From positions 586,295 through 635,588 of the forward strand of contig NZ_JHEG04000001.1 in the NCBI RefSeq assembly GCF_000760695.4: a DNA stretch of 49,294 nt, given 5' to 3'. The translations under genes were made by a program, and so were the position numbers. Source of the DNA: Tolypothrix bouteillei VB521301. Its GTDB lineage: Bacteria > Cyanobacteriota > Cyanobacteriia > Cyanobacteriales > Nostocaceae. Of the stretch, positions 1 to 9,958 are shown piece after piece. Position 1 is the stretch's first letter. Each line of letters begins with the position of its first letter. Below the pieces are notes generated by a model, which worked only from the letters and a program-made list of their open reading frames with translations, ran no database searches and was not told where the DNA came from.

Positions 1-224
1 CCCTTTCGCTCACCACTACTGAGGGAATCTCTATTGATTTCTTTTCCTCCAGCTACTAAGATGTTTCAATTCACTGGGTTCGCTCTTTCGTTATTGGGTT
101 GCCCCATTCGGACATCTCCGGCTCACTGCATGCTTCCTGCTCCCCGGAGCTTTTCGTTGGTAACCACGTCCTTCTTCGCCTCTGTGTGCCTAGGTATCCA
201 CCATGAGCCCTTCTTCTCTTGACC
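1..224 (-). rRNA. 23S ribosomal RNA, 5' end (partial)
   Basis: Read on the minus strand, the sequence from 224 downward matches the conserved bacterial 23S 5' end (GGTCAAGAG, then CATGGTGGATACC, then GGCGAAGAAGGACGTGG). The 5' end was placed at the GGTCAAG motif by analogy with other cyanobacterial 23S genes. The gene runs off the window at position 1. It lies downstream of the 16S gene in the same rRNA operon. Confidence 0.95.
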
Positions 225-260
225 ACTATTGCTGAATGCTAACTGCTCATCGCTAATTTC

Positions 261-281
261 CATTAGCCATTAGCTATTAGC
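261..281. repeat. ATTAGCC-type heptamer repeat
   Basis: Three near-identical heptamers (ATTAGCC, ATTAGCT, ATTAGC) lie in tandem just upstream of the 23S. The same heptamer family recurs at 38981-39015, so it is an interspersed short tandem repeat of this genome rather than an rRNA signal. Confidence 0.7.
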
Positions 282-330
282 TTTTCGCTTTTAGTTACTT
301 TCGCTTTTCTATGCAGTTTTCAAGGTTCTG

Positions 331-347
331 GCTGGAACATTTCCAGC
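331..347 (-). other. ITS box B hairpin
   Basis: GCTGGAA and TTCCAGC form a 7-bp stem with a 3-nt loop. It lies immediately upstream (in transcription direction) of the box A-like GAACCTTGAAAACTG. The position and order fit the box B/box A antitermination region of cyanobacterial rRNA spacers. Confidence 0.65.
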
Positions 348-481
348 AGTCTTGTTCCCTTGCGGTTTCAAGTTGCTGAATTTCTTCTATTGATAAGTGC
401 CCAAATCATCAATGCTTTGGCATTTTTTTCCGAACCCACACTAGTTTGAAAGCCAATTTTCTTTACCTCGCACGACCTAGG

Positions 482-556
482 ATTTCTGAATTATGAATTC
501 TGAATTATGAAGTGTGAATTGTGAATTTCATCATTCATAATTTATCATTCATAATT
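482..556. repeat. ATTATGAATTC-type short tandem repeats
   Basis: A run of imperfect direct and inverted copies of GAATTATGAATTCTGAATTA, TCATTCATAATTTATCATTC and similar words lies directly downstream of the 16S. It is typical cyanobacterial short tandemly repeated repetitive sequence. It can fold but shows no conserved ITS element. Confidence 0.7.
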
Positions 557-571
557 TAGTTGGTCTCCCTA

Positions 572-2060
<1,489 letters not shown>

Positions 2061-2752
2061 GAAGTGTTCTTGCTCCGACACACTCAAAGTGCATCCGAGC
2101 CTCTTGGCTTATTATTTTTGTTTGAGTTTTGGGTTTTCACCCGCCACTTAATTTTTTGACGAGGTTTTTAATTGCTTGGCTTTCAAACTATTGCTTTATC
2201 TTGGTTCGGTTGTGTTGGCGCTTTTCTCTCTCGCTTCACACTTTATCTAGAGTAACAACCCGATTTTGCTTTGTCAAGGGTTTTTCAAAAGTTTTTTTGA
2301 ACTTCCAGATAAATTTGTTTCTAACCCTTGCTGGACAAGCTTTTCAAGGCTTTCGAAATTTGTAGGCTTTCAAACTTATCTATATATTGATACTGTGTGT
2401 TGGTTCGGCGTTGCTAAGTTAATTGTTTTTTAGCACTACTCTGTAAGTATAGCCACAATATTGAGATTAAGCCATCTCCTGAACGACCGTAGGACTTACG
2501 GAATAATTTTTCTTAAAGGGGGGGGCTACGAAGATGGGGGGAGCTGCAACGCATAAAATCCTCAAAATATCGTTGAGGTTGTGTAAGTCCTGTAAGAGAC
2601 TGGCTGATTCTACTTACGTACTGCTGGACGAGGAGGAGAAAAAAGTTGACTGGAAAAAATTGGCTTTATTTTAGAAGTCTCTTAAAACCATTTATAGAAA
2701 CGTAAAAATAGTACAGAATAAGCCAATAAAAACTTGCAACGAGGTGCATAAA
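2061..2752. other. rRNA operon leader / murE upstream region
   Basis: About 690 bases between the divergent 16S gene and murE. The part near the 16S (2061-2400) is T-rich on this strand and probably holds the rRNA leader and promoters, but I cannot place -10/-35 boxes with confidence. A short element with inverted ends occupies 2491-2591. A GAGG sequence (2741-2744) serves as the likely ribosome binding site of murE. Confidence 0.5.
2491..2591. repeat. Candidate MITE-like element with AGGACTTAC ends
   Basis: The 9-bp ends AGGACTTAC (2491-2499) and GTAAGTCCT (2583-2591) are perfect inverted repeats around about 83 bases. The interior includes a G-run and a CCTCAA...TTGAGG hairpin. From memory, (GT)AGGACTTACGCA-type ends are common on small transposon-derived elements in Nostocales. 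No coding capacity is present. This could also be a chance pair of short words; other genomic copies were not available to compare. Confidence 0.4.
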
Positions 2753-4258
2753 GTGAAACTGAGAGAATTATTAGCAACTGTCGATAATGTCGTACTACCA
2801 TCCGAACACCCTGCATTAGATTTGGAGATCCGGGGCTTGAAAACAAATTCCCACGCTTGCGGTGCGGGAGATTTATTTATTGGAATGCCTGGAACACGGG
2901 TGGATGGTGGAGATTTTTGGCAAAGTGCGATCGCCTCAGGTGCTGTAGCTGCGGTGATTTCACCGCAAGCTATACAAAAGCATCCACCCACAGCAGAAGC
3001 TTGCGTTATTGCGGCTGAAGACATGATTCAAGCTTGCGCTCAGCTAGCCAGTAGTTTTTATGATTACCCCGGACAAAAACTCAAACTTGTGGGTGTTACG
3101 GGTACAAATGGCAAAACCACAACAACTCACCTAGTAGAACATTTCCTAAATCAAGCCAATTTTCCTACAGCGTTAATGGGTACACTGTATACTCGTTGGA
3201 AAGATTTTTTACAAACCGCAGTTCACACAACACCTTTTGCTGTGGAACTGCAACAGCAATTAGCCGCTGCTATAGATGCTGGAAACGATTATGGAGTGAT
3301 GGAAGTGAGTTCCCACGCTCTCGCCCAAGGTCGAGTGATGGGTTGTCAGTTTGAGGTAGGAGTGTTTACGAATTTGACTCAAGACCATCTAGACTTCCAT
3401 CGAGACATGGAAGATTACTTTGGAGCCAAAGCTTTATTATTTAGCCCAAACTATCTTAAGGGTCGAGCAGTCATCAATGCTGACGATCCTTACGGTCAAA
3501 GATTAATTGCATCACTCAATTCAGAACAAGTTTGGAGTTACAGTGTTAGCGATCGCAATGCAAACCTGTGGATGAGTAACCTGAACTATAAACCTGATGG
3601 AGTAAGTGGTATGCTGCATACACCAAAAGGTGAAGTCGCTTTTCGTTCACCACTTGTCGGTCAATTTAATTTAGAAAATTTATTAGCAGCTGTTGGAGCA
3701 GGTTTACACTTGGGGTTAGATTTACAACTAATAGCGTCAGCAATAAATGAGTTTCCTGGAGTTCCGGGAAGAATGGAAAGAGTACAAATAAGTTCTATGC
3801 AGGACATTAGCGTAATTGTCGATTATGCCCATACTCCAGATAGTTTGGAGAACTTGTTGAAAGCTTCACGTCCCTTCATTCCTGGTAAAATGATTTGCGT
3901 TTTTGGGTGTGGGGGAGATCGCGATCGCACCAAGCGTCCAAAAATGGGTAAAATTGCTGCCGATCTATCTGATGTACCAATAGTAACCTCAGATAATCCC
4001 CGAACTGAAGATCCAGAAAAGATTTTACAGGATATTTTGGTAGGGATTCCAGAAACAGCGAACCCAATCGTCATAGGCGATCGAGCAACTGCAATTAGGA
4101 GTGCTATTTTACAAGCACAATCGGGAGACGGGGTTTTACTTGCTGGTAAAGGTCATGAAGATTACCAAATTTTGGGAACCGAAAAAATTCACTTCGATGA
4201 CAGAGAACACGCACGCAATGCTTTACAAGAAAGGATGAAAACAAAGAGTGAAGAATAA
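2753..4258 (+). CDS. murE: UDP-N-acetylmuramoyl-tripeptide synthetase MurE
   Basis: Cytoplasmic peptidoglycan ligase that adds the third residue (meso-diaminopimelate expected) to UDP-MurNAc-L-Ala-D-Glu, using ATP. The P-loop GVTGTNGKTTT is near residue 115. The motif DNPRTEDP near residue 413 is the DNPR signature of diaminopimelate-adding enzymes. GRMER and the C-terminal GKGHEDYQ segment are also typical. Length of about 502 aa is normal. The frame opens at GTG 2744, but I prefer GTG 2753, which gives MKLRELL as in other cyanobacterial MurE and is preceded by GAGG at good spacing. It stands alone; the following kinase starts 126 bases downstream. Confidence 0.95.
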   Translation: MKLRELLATVDNVVLPSEHPALDLEIRGLKTNSHACGAGDLFIGMPGTRVDGGDFWQSAIASGAVAAVISPQAIQKHPPTAEACVIAAEDMIQACAQLASSFYDYPGQKLKLVGVTGTNGKTTTTHLVEHFLNQANFPTALMGTLYTRWKDFLQTAVHTTPFAVELQQQLAAAIDAGNDYGVMEVSSHALAQGRVMGCQFEVGVFTNLTQDHLDFHRDMEDYFGAKALLFSPNYLKGRAVINADDPYGQRLIASLNSEQVWSYSVSDRNANLWMSNLNYKPDGVSGMLHTPKGEVAFRSPLVGQFNLENLLAAVGAGLHLGLDLQLIASAINEFPGVPGRMERVQISSMQDISVIVDYAHTPDSLENLLKASRPFIPGKMICVFGCGGDRDRTKRPKMGKIAADLSDVPIVTSDNPRTEDPEKILQDILVGIPETANPIVIGDRATAIRSAILQAQSGDGVLLAGKGHEDYQILGTEKIHFDDREHARNALQERMKTKSEE

Positions 4259-4384
4259 AGGATAAGGACTGAGAATGAAGAGCAGGAAATATCCTATACT
4301 TCATTCAGACTTAATAAAAATGTCCTTACTTTACCTTAAACTTTATTGTTTTTGCCTTCAGTTCATCCTTAAAAGGCTTTACTC

Positions 4385-5833
4385 ATGAATGTTTCTTTAC
4401 CTCAGGATCTGTCTGTATATCAGTTGGCTTTAAGTGTGGAAGGACCGCCCCAACCACTGTCTCTCGGTCTTGGGACTTTACTATCAATGATCAGGTCACA
4501 AATTGATTTGCTAATTGAACAGCAGATTGCAGCTACATTATGGGTAAAGCTACCACCAGGAAAAATTTGGCACTCAGAAATTCAACGTTATTATGAACAA
4601 AGAACATCTAATACCATATCTACCGCTCAAAGTGAACTGATAGATAGAAAAGACGTTACGGAGACAAGCTATATTGAGGATCGGCTCTCCACGTTTTCTG
4701 AATCCTCCTCTTCTTATATTCAAGTAGAAAGCTTACCAAATAGTAAGCTGCGGCGAGAATACTTTGTCATGGTGTTATCGCCCAATTTCTGTAGTTTAAT
4801 TTTAGCTTATCGACCTTTAAAAAGACGGAAAAACAAGACACAAGGAAAGGCAAATAGCCGAAAAAATCTTCTCTTACCTGCCATAACTTCCTTTGATGGA
4901 AAAGTCATTCAACAAATATTAAATAGATTACGATCATCCCTATTAGATACCTCAAAATCAATAGATTTAACCGATCTGATTTGTCCACCAATTTCCGATC
5001 CAAATCTCATTAATCAACTTTTGACAAAACAGATCCAGTATCAAGATAGAATGAATCGTCAAATAACAGCAAAACGTCTGGTTAAAGTAAAACAACAGAA
5101 TCGAAAACTTTATGAAACCGCGCAACTCAAAGATGAATACTTGAGCCATGTTTGTCAAGAGTTACGTACACCGATAACACATATGAAAACGGCGCTCTCG
5201 CTTTTAAATTCCCCCAATTTAAAAGCCCCCCAGCGACAGCGTTATTTACAGATGCTTAATACTCAATGCGATCGCCAAAATGCTTTAATATGTGGTGTAT
5301 TAGACTTAGTACAGCTAGAACGCCAATTGGAGCGATTGCCACTAGAACCAGTACGTCTTGCAGAACTCATTCCAGGAGTTGTAAGTACTTATCAACCTAT
5401 AGCTAAAGAAAAAGGTATTATGTTAGCTTACACCGTACCTACAGACATTCCACCTGTTTGGTGCGTTAGTGGTGGGTTAAGACAAATCACAATTAACTTA
5501 CTTTCCAACAGTATTAAATTTACTGCCAACGGAGGAGAAGTTTGGGTAAGAGCACGAGTTCACAACGAGTACGTTCAATTAGAATTTCGCGATACGGGTA
5601 TTGGTATTGCCGAAAGTGAAATTCCTAGCATTTTTGAACGCTTTTACCGAGTCCGCTCAGCCGGTATAGATGATTCTAATGGAGTTGGTTTAGGTTTAAC
5701 AATTGTACAACTATTGCTATGGCGTAGTGGTGGTTCTATTTCTGTCAAAAGTAAACTGTATGAAGGTTCTACTTTTACAGTGCAGTTTGCTATTGCTTCT
5801 GAAAACAATCAGTTAATAACTCCCATTGCTTGA
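4385..5833 (+). CDS. Sensor histidine kinase-like protein lacking the phosphoacceptor His
   Basis: 482 aa, no membrane segment. Residues 1-230 form a soluble sensory region (possibly DICT-like; uncertain), including a REYFVMVLSPNFCSLILAY stretch also found in the neighbouring kinase. The dimerisation/phosphotransfer helix follows from about 245 and a complete HATPase domain from about 340. ATPase motifs are intact: NLLSNSIKF (N), DTGIGI (G1), FERFYR (F), GVGLGLTIV (G2). The H-box reads CQELRTPIT, so Gln258 (CAA, 5156-5158) occupies the usual phospho-His position; a His lies three residues earlier (His255). It should bind ATP but may not autophosphorylate normally. Its 3' end overlaps the convergent kinase by 25 bases. 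Confidence 0.85.
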   Translation: MNVSLPQDLSVYQLALSVEGPPQPLSLGLGTLLSMIRSQIDLLIEQQIAATLWVKLPPGKIWHSEIQRYYEQRTSNTISTAQSELIDRKDVTETSYIEDRLSTFSESSSSYIQVESLPNSKLRREYFVMVLSPNFCSLILAYRPLKRRKNKTQGKANSRKNLLLPAITSFDGKVIQQILNRLRSSLLDTSKSIDLTDLICPPISDPNLINQLLTKQIQYQDRMNRQITAKRLVKVKQQNRKLYETAQLKDEYLSHVCQELRTPITHMKTALSLLNSPNLKAPQRQRYLQMLNTQCDRQNALICGVLDLVQLERQLERLPLEPVRLAELIPGVVSTYQPIAKEKGIMLAYTVPTDIPPVWCVSGGLRQITINLLSNSIKFTANGGEVWVRARVHNEYVQLEFRDTGIGIAESEIPSIFERFYRVRSAGIDDSNGVGLGLTIVQLLLWRSGGSISVKSKLYEGSTFTVQFAIASENNQLITPIA

Positions 5834-7278
5834 CAGGGGGAACGAGGAGGAGTGTGTTGATTGTTGTTGACTTCCAATGGTAGAAAGATGGTCAAAACTT
5901 CACCATGACGGGGACGTTCGCGGACAATCAATTTACCACCAATAGCTTGAAACAAATGCTTGGTTGCATGGAGGTTAAGACTAATAGTACCTGTTTCCGG
6001 TTGGAACATCAGCAGTTGACCGAGTGCTTTTCGGATCGGTGGAGTACATGGGGAAGTGGAAGCTTTATCATTATTTGCCATCAGGGGTAGAGGTAATAAT
6101 TGCAACTTTAATTGGTCGCCGGCTGGAATCACCTGTACTTGAATATGGCTACCTGCAGGTAAGCTGCGGGTAAAGTTTTCCATTAATCCTGTCAGCACCC
6201 GATCCAACATATTAGGATTGCTAACCACCATTGGTAGTTCTTGAGGTAGGACAACATCCAAAGTTAAGTTTCTCCTGTCTGCAGCTTGTTGCCAACGGGG
6301 GATACTTTGCTGCAAGACTCGATCCAAAGACATTGCAGTGAGCTGGGCATTAGTGGATTTTTCAGAAGCAGATGTTTCTAGTTCTGCTGCTCTAAACAAT
6401 AATTCCATGCGATCGATTTGCTCGGTACATTCGCGATCGATCAGTTCTAAACGCTTGATAACGTTAGGAGGTAAATTGCGTTGTTTCAACAACAGACGAG
6501 TTGTGGTGCGAATGGTTGTTAGCGGTGTACGGACTTCATGAGCAAATGCTTGCAACAATTCTACATCGCTACGGTGAGAAGCAGAAGGAGCGGGAGACGG
6601 GGAGATAGGGAGAGGCTGAGAAACACTTTCTACCTGTTCTTGTGGTTCTGGTAAATGTGTTAACAACAAGCGGCTAAACTCCATCACCATGTGATAGTCC
6701 GGCTGGCTTGGATAATATTTTTGTACTACTTCTTCTAAGTCAGCAAACAAGTCAGGATTGCTTAACATAACTCGCGCACCTAACGCTCGCCATGCTTGTT
6801 CGACAACTTCAGAATCAAATGAAAAACAAAAAGTTTTATTACCGTTTTTATATTCTGCTAAAACCAGCACAAGTCTAAAATTTTCTGTAAAAACTAGGCA
6901 AAACTGCTCTCCAGTGAGCGGATCTGCTTCTAATAAAGGTAATATAGTTTCTTGAGAAGCAATTTCATCTACTACAGCAATAGCACCGGGCATTTCAAAT
7001 GGCATGAGGGCCAAAGGATTAAACGGCTTTGCTGTAAAAGTAACTGTCTGCAAGCTTTGAGCTAGCTTGGGATCGCTAAGTATGGGTGCTGGTCCTGATA
7101 ACACTAATCCTTGGCTAATTTCAGGTGAAATTGTTGCCAAACTTTTTGACAGCAGTTGTTCTGTAGCTGCTATGCTCACGCGCCACTGCTGTTCGGCTTT
7201 GGCAGAAGAGCATTCAGTCGCACTGGGTTGACTGTTGACTAATATTTCGCTCAGACTCGGCAATATCCATTGGTACAC
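5809..7278 (-). CDS. Histidine kinase-like protein with degenerate ATPase domain
   Basis: 489 aa, GTG start, no membrane segment. The N-terminal part contains EQFCLVFTENFRLVLVLAEY (about 124-143), resembling the matching region of the convergent kinase, so the two share an input module. A Ser/Pro-rich linker (about 219-236) precedes a good H-box, FAHEVRTPLTTIRT, with His247. The HATPase part is degenerate. An Asn of the N-box can be placed (LMENFTRSL), but no DxGxG is seen and the G2 position reads TGTISLNLHATKHL instead of GxGLGL. It may be phosphorylated in trans or act as a scaffold. It overlaps the 3' end of the kinase on the other strand. Confidence 0.8.
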   Translation of the reverse strand: MYQWILPSLSEILVNSQPSATECSSAKAEQQWRVSIAATEQLLSKSLATISPEISQGLVLSGPAPILSDPKLAQSLQTVTFTAKPFNPLALMPFEMPGAIAVVDEIASQETILPLLEADPLTGEQFCLVFTENFRLVLVLAEYKNGNKTFCFSFDSEVVEQAWRALGARVMLSNPDLFADLEEVVQKYYPSQPDYHMVMEFSRLLLTHLPEPQEQVESVSQPLPISPSPAPSASHRSDVELLQAFAHEVRTPLTTIRTTTRLLLKQRNLPPNVIKRLELIDRECTEQIDRMELLFRAAELETSASEKSTNAQLTAMSLDRVLQQSIPRWQQAADRRNLTLDVVLPQELPMVVSNPNMLDRVLTGLMENFTRSLPAGSHIQVQVIPAGDQLKLQLLPLPLMANNDKASTSPCTPPIRKALGQLLMFQPETGTISLNLHATKHLFQAIGGKLIVRERPRHGEVLTIFLPLEVNNNQHTPPRSPCQAMGVIN

Positions 7279-8031
7279 AAGTTTTCACCCCTTTCAAGAG
7301 CCACTGACACATATTAGGGCTGGCATTGACTACTACCTATGAGGTTATACTCATTTGTATATTGATGAAAGTCGTATAACCGAACAACTTAGGGGCAATT
7401 TCCAATCATGATGCAACATTAATTTAGGAATCTTCCCTTATAATGCCCTTCTTCCTAGGCAAAAGCTTCCCACCCCGTAGGATAATTTTTATTTGGTGTC
7501 TGTAGTAAAGGCAACTTGGAGCTTGCACTTTTCAACGTAAGTTGTATTGCGATCGCTAAAATTCCGAATATGTATTAAAAAATACATAGATCGAGTCTTG
7601 ATTTATACTGACAAAATAAGATAAGAAATGCCAAGTTTGTTTTCCATATCAGTTACATTATCAAGAAAGACAGAGGGCAGATTCGCTAGAGGCATTTATG
7701 GAATACTGGCTTTTGCAAGGCGACCCGTGAGCGAATGTTCAAAAGCTTGAAGATAAAAGAGACTTGTATAAGTGATTTAGGATGACTATATTTTCTTAGC
7801 AGAAGTTAGTGAAATTATCTGAAAAGTAAGCAATTTTAAATATAAAAGATTTCTCGGTAAAACTTAATAAATAAAATTTAAGTTGATTTGAAGGTAAAAG
7901 TAGAAAGTCTTGAAAAGTCACGTGTAACCATTAAGATTAATCTATATTGAACTTTACTACTTTTACCTCTAAACGTAAGCAAGCCACATAACAACACCTG
8001 ATAACCTAAGTAAGCAATATTACTAAATAAT
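7279..8031. other. Intergenic region, no gene recognised
   Basis: About 750 AT-rich bases upstream of the minus-strand kinase and downstream of the PEP-CTERM gene. A short minus-strand frame (7878-8075) overlaps the end of the PEP-CTERM gene and looks non-coding. I see no RNA gene or strong hairpin. Confidence 0.5.
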
Positions 8032-9285
8032 TTAACCTTTTGCTTGTGTACGCCACTGTTTTTGAGTGAAAACAAACATGATGATAGCTAGCAATACATA
8101 AGGTGTTACTGTTGACGGTTCTGGTACTGACTTCACATCAGGAGGTGAGGTTCCTACAGGTGGGGTTCCTACAGGTGGGGTTCCTACAGGTGGAGTTCCT
8201 ACAGGTGGGGTTCCTACAGGTGGTTGGCTAATATCCGGTGTGGGAATGGGATTAGGAGGTGTTCCAGAAGAGCTATCTCCATCGCCCCCCAACAAGAAGG
8301 GAAGTAGAGCTAACAACCCAAGTAAATAGGTGTAATTAAAACCGCCACCACCCTTTGTAACAACTTCTCCTGCTGAGAGGTAAGAAACAACTTCTCCTCC
8401 CATATCTGGCTCTAATGTCAATACCGAAGACTCCAAGTCAAAAACGTCTCCCAAAAGACCTTCCCCTTTAAGATAGTCATCAGCAACTTGTAAATTTGGA
8501 CGCCCCATATTTTCGCCACCACCTTCTCCAAAGAAAGGCATGGAGAGAACTTGAAGAAGGTTTTGTTGGAGCTGGTCTTCATCTCCACTATTTAAGGCAT
8601 GCATTGCACGAGTAATGTGCGACCAGTAATAATTTTCTGCTTGTGGTTCTAGCCCTAAAGCTTTAAACTGCTGTTTGAGATTCGGGATTTTAGCGGCTTC
8701 CTCCATCAGCAAACGCCCGTAGGACTGTTTGAGATTCAACAATCCGTTGCGAGGACTTAAAGAATCACCTTTTCCCTGCAAGGGTGCCCAGTAAAATTTC
8801 TGAGTAATTTGTCCCAAACCCTTTACTGGTTCTCTGCTAGCTGCATATCCTAAAACATATCGATGTCCATCCATGATGAAAGGGTTATCATCTTGCCAGA
8901 ATGAGGCGTAGGGAATCCGTTCAAGACGTTCGGGCTTGTTGCCATAATAACTTGCAAATAGACGGAAATTCTCTTCTCCCCCAGCTGCACGTATCAGCAA
9001 TTGGTGAGCGTTAGGTCCGTTATTCGATTCCACTAATTGCTGGAGTATGGCTCCCGTCTTGTTGCAAGAAGGACCAAACCCTACACTACATTCAGCAATA
9101 CCTCGCATTTGGTCTAAATTCTGTCCGGAAAGCTGATATTGGAGATAATTCCCTTCTAAACCATTTTGAATTCCATAGGGTCCAACGTTCAGTTGAGCTG
9201 AAGCTTCTTGGGGAGCAGTCATGACTGCTGCTAACGATGAGGCTGCAAAAGCGATTGATTTAACTGTTGATTTTTTCAAGGACAT
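8032..9285 (-). CDS. Exported protein with PEP-CTERM anchor and PVGTP repeats
   Basis: 417 aa. The N-terminal signal peptide ends near ASA-QLN (about residue 30). A large region (about 31-320) of unknown fold follows, then a hydrophobic stretch YTYLLGLLALLPFLLGG (about 319-335). After it come five PVGTP units and the C-terminal signature VPEPST, a hydrophobic helix and a final basic KQWR cluster. That ending is the PEP-CTERM sorting signal, thought to be handled by an exosortase during delivery to the surface or matrix. GGAGGT lies just before the ATG. It is 22 bases downstream of another exported protein gene on the same strand, so the two are probably co-transcribed. Function unknown. Confidence 0.8.
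   Translation of the reverse strand: MSLKKSTVKSIAFAASSLAAVMTAPQEASAQLNVGPYGIQNGLEGNYLQYQLSGQNLDQMRGIAECSVGFGPSCNKTGAILQQLVESNNGPNAHQLLIRAAGGEENFRLFASYYGNKPERLERIPYASFWQDDNPFIMDGHRYVLGYAASREPVKGLGQITQKFYWAPLQGKGDSLSPRNGLLNLKQSYGRLLMEEAAKIPNLKQQFKALGLEPQAENYYWSHITRAMHALNSGDEDQLQQNLLQVLSMPFFGEGGGENMGRPNLQVADDYLKGEGLLGDVFDLESSVLTLEPDMGGEVVSYLSAGEVVTKGGGGFNYTYLLGLLALLPFLLGGDGDSSSGTPPNPIPTPDISQPPVGTPPVGTPPVGTPPVGTPPVGTSPPDVKSVPEPSTVTPYVLLAIIMFVFTQKQWRTQAKG
8150..8224 (-). repeat. Five tandem 15-bp repeats encoding PVGTP
   Basis: Five head-to-tail copies of GTTCCTACAGGTGGG (plus strand), almost identical to one another (one copy ends differently; one has A for G). They encode the Pro-rich stalk between the hydrophobic segment and the PEP-CTERM anchor. 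Near-identity suggests copy number can change by slippage, altering stalk length. Confidence 0.9.
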
Positions 9286-9307
9286 TCACCTCCATTTAAT
9301 GATGTGA

Positions 9308-9958
9308 TTACAAACCAGTTGAAGAAATTGTGGAAGAATTTAAGTTTTGAGGAGAATTGATATTGATTGTAATTCCCGAACCCTTAAGTTTTTCCCCTTT
9401 AACAGGGTGGAATAGAACAAATGCACGATTGGGTTGATCGAAGAGATATCCACGAGGAGAGGCTTGTACCTTACCTTCTTTAACCAAAGAGATAAAAGTC
9501 TCTAGATACCTCTGTATGCTCTGAAGATTGCTCGGCTTCGCTTTCGTATGATTCTGAAGGAGGAGCATAAACAGTTCCAAACTGCGGTTTTCTTGTCCCT
9601 CCATGAGACTACCTTCTTCTAAAAAGGAAGTGGCTACTAGCTTCCCTTCTACTTGCTGAACTTTTAAGAGCGTGTAATAGCGCCCTTGCTTTCTAGGATC
9701 GCTTGCATAACAAGACCAAGAACCATCTGCGTTCTCTGTAAAGCCCTGTTGAGCAAGGTAACCAAGAGAGGATGGGTTTTGCTGGTTTTGTATGGGAGGC
9801 AATAAATTTTCTACCGTATCAAAAGCACAAATCTTTTCTGCTGTTTTTTCTTGAGGAACTACTGTAGCCTCTTGTGCTATTGAGACATTAGACATAACAG
9901 CTAACGTAGATATTGAAAAAACAAATGTACTAAACAGATGAACAAGCATATTATTCAT
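9308..9958 (-). CDS. Exported protein of unknown function
   Basis: 216 aa with a signal peptide (hydrophobic residues 6-25, probable cleavage near SIA-QEA). The mature part has two Cys residues (in KICAFDTV and SWSCYASD) that could form a disulfide, and no domain I recognise. AAGGA lies about 10 bases before the ATG. It is the first gene of a two-gene unit with the PEP-CTERM protein, 22 bases downstream. The two may work together at the cell surface. A CRP-type palindrome sits about 530 bases upstream, too far to assign to it with confidence. Confidence 0.7.
   Translation of the reverse strand: MNNMLVHLFSTFVFSISTLAVMSNVSIAQEATVVPQEKTAEKICAFDTVENLLPPIQNQQNPSSLGYLAQQGFTENADGSWSCYASDPRKQGRYYTLLKVQQVEGKLVATSFLEEGSLMEGQENRSLELFMLLLQNHTKAKPSNLQSIQRYLETFISLVKEGKVQASPRGYLFDQPNRAFVLFHPVKGEKLKGSGITININSPQNLNSSTISSTGL

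Larger units (their letters stand above)
225..571 (-). other. 16S-23S internal transcribed spacer without tRNA genes
   Basis: The spacer is about 347 bases. It contains neither tRNA-Ile nor tRNA-Ala: no GGGC...GATAAGGGTGAGG-like arms are seen on either strand. On the minus strand it has the conserved cyanobacterial ITS blocks: CTTTCAAACTA (rc of 445-455), a box B-type hairpin (331-347), and the box A antitermination-type motif GAACCTTGAAAACTGCAT (around 312-330). Heptamer-type repeats sit at both ends. Nostocales genomes commonly carry both tRNA-containing and tRNA-less operons, so this looks like the tRNA-less type. Confidence 0.85.

Noticed and set aside
7878..8075. 65-codon minus-strand frame overlapping the end of the PEP-CTERM gene
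   Set aside because: No ribosome binding site, unremarkable Lys/Ser/Phe-rich sequence, and it overlaps a well-supported gene in another frame.
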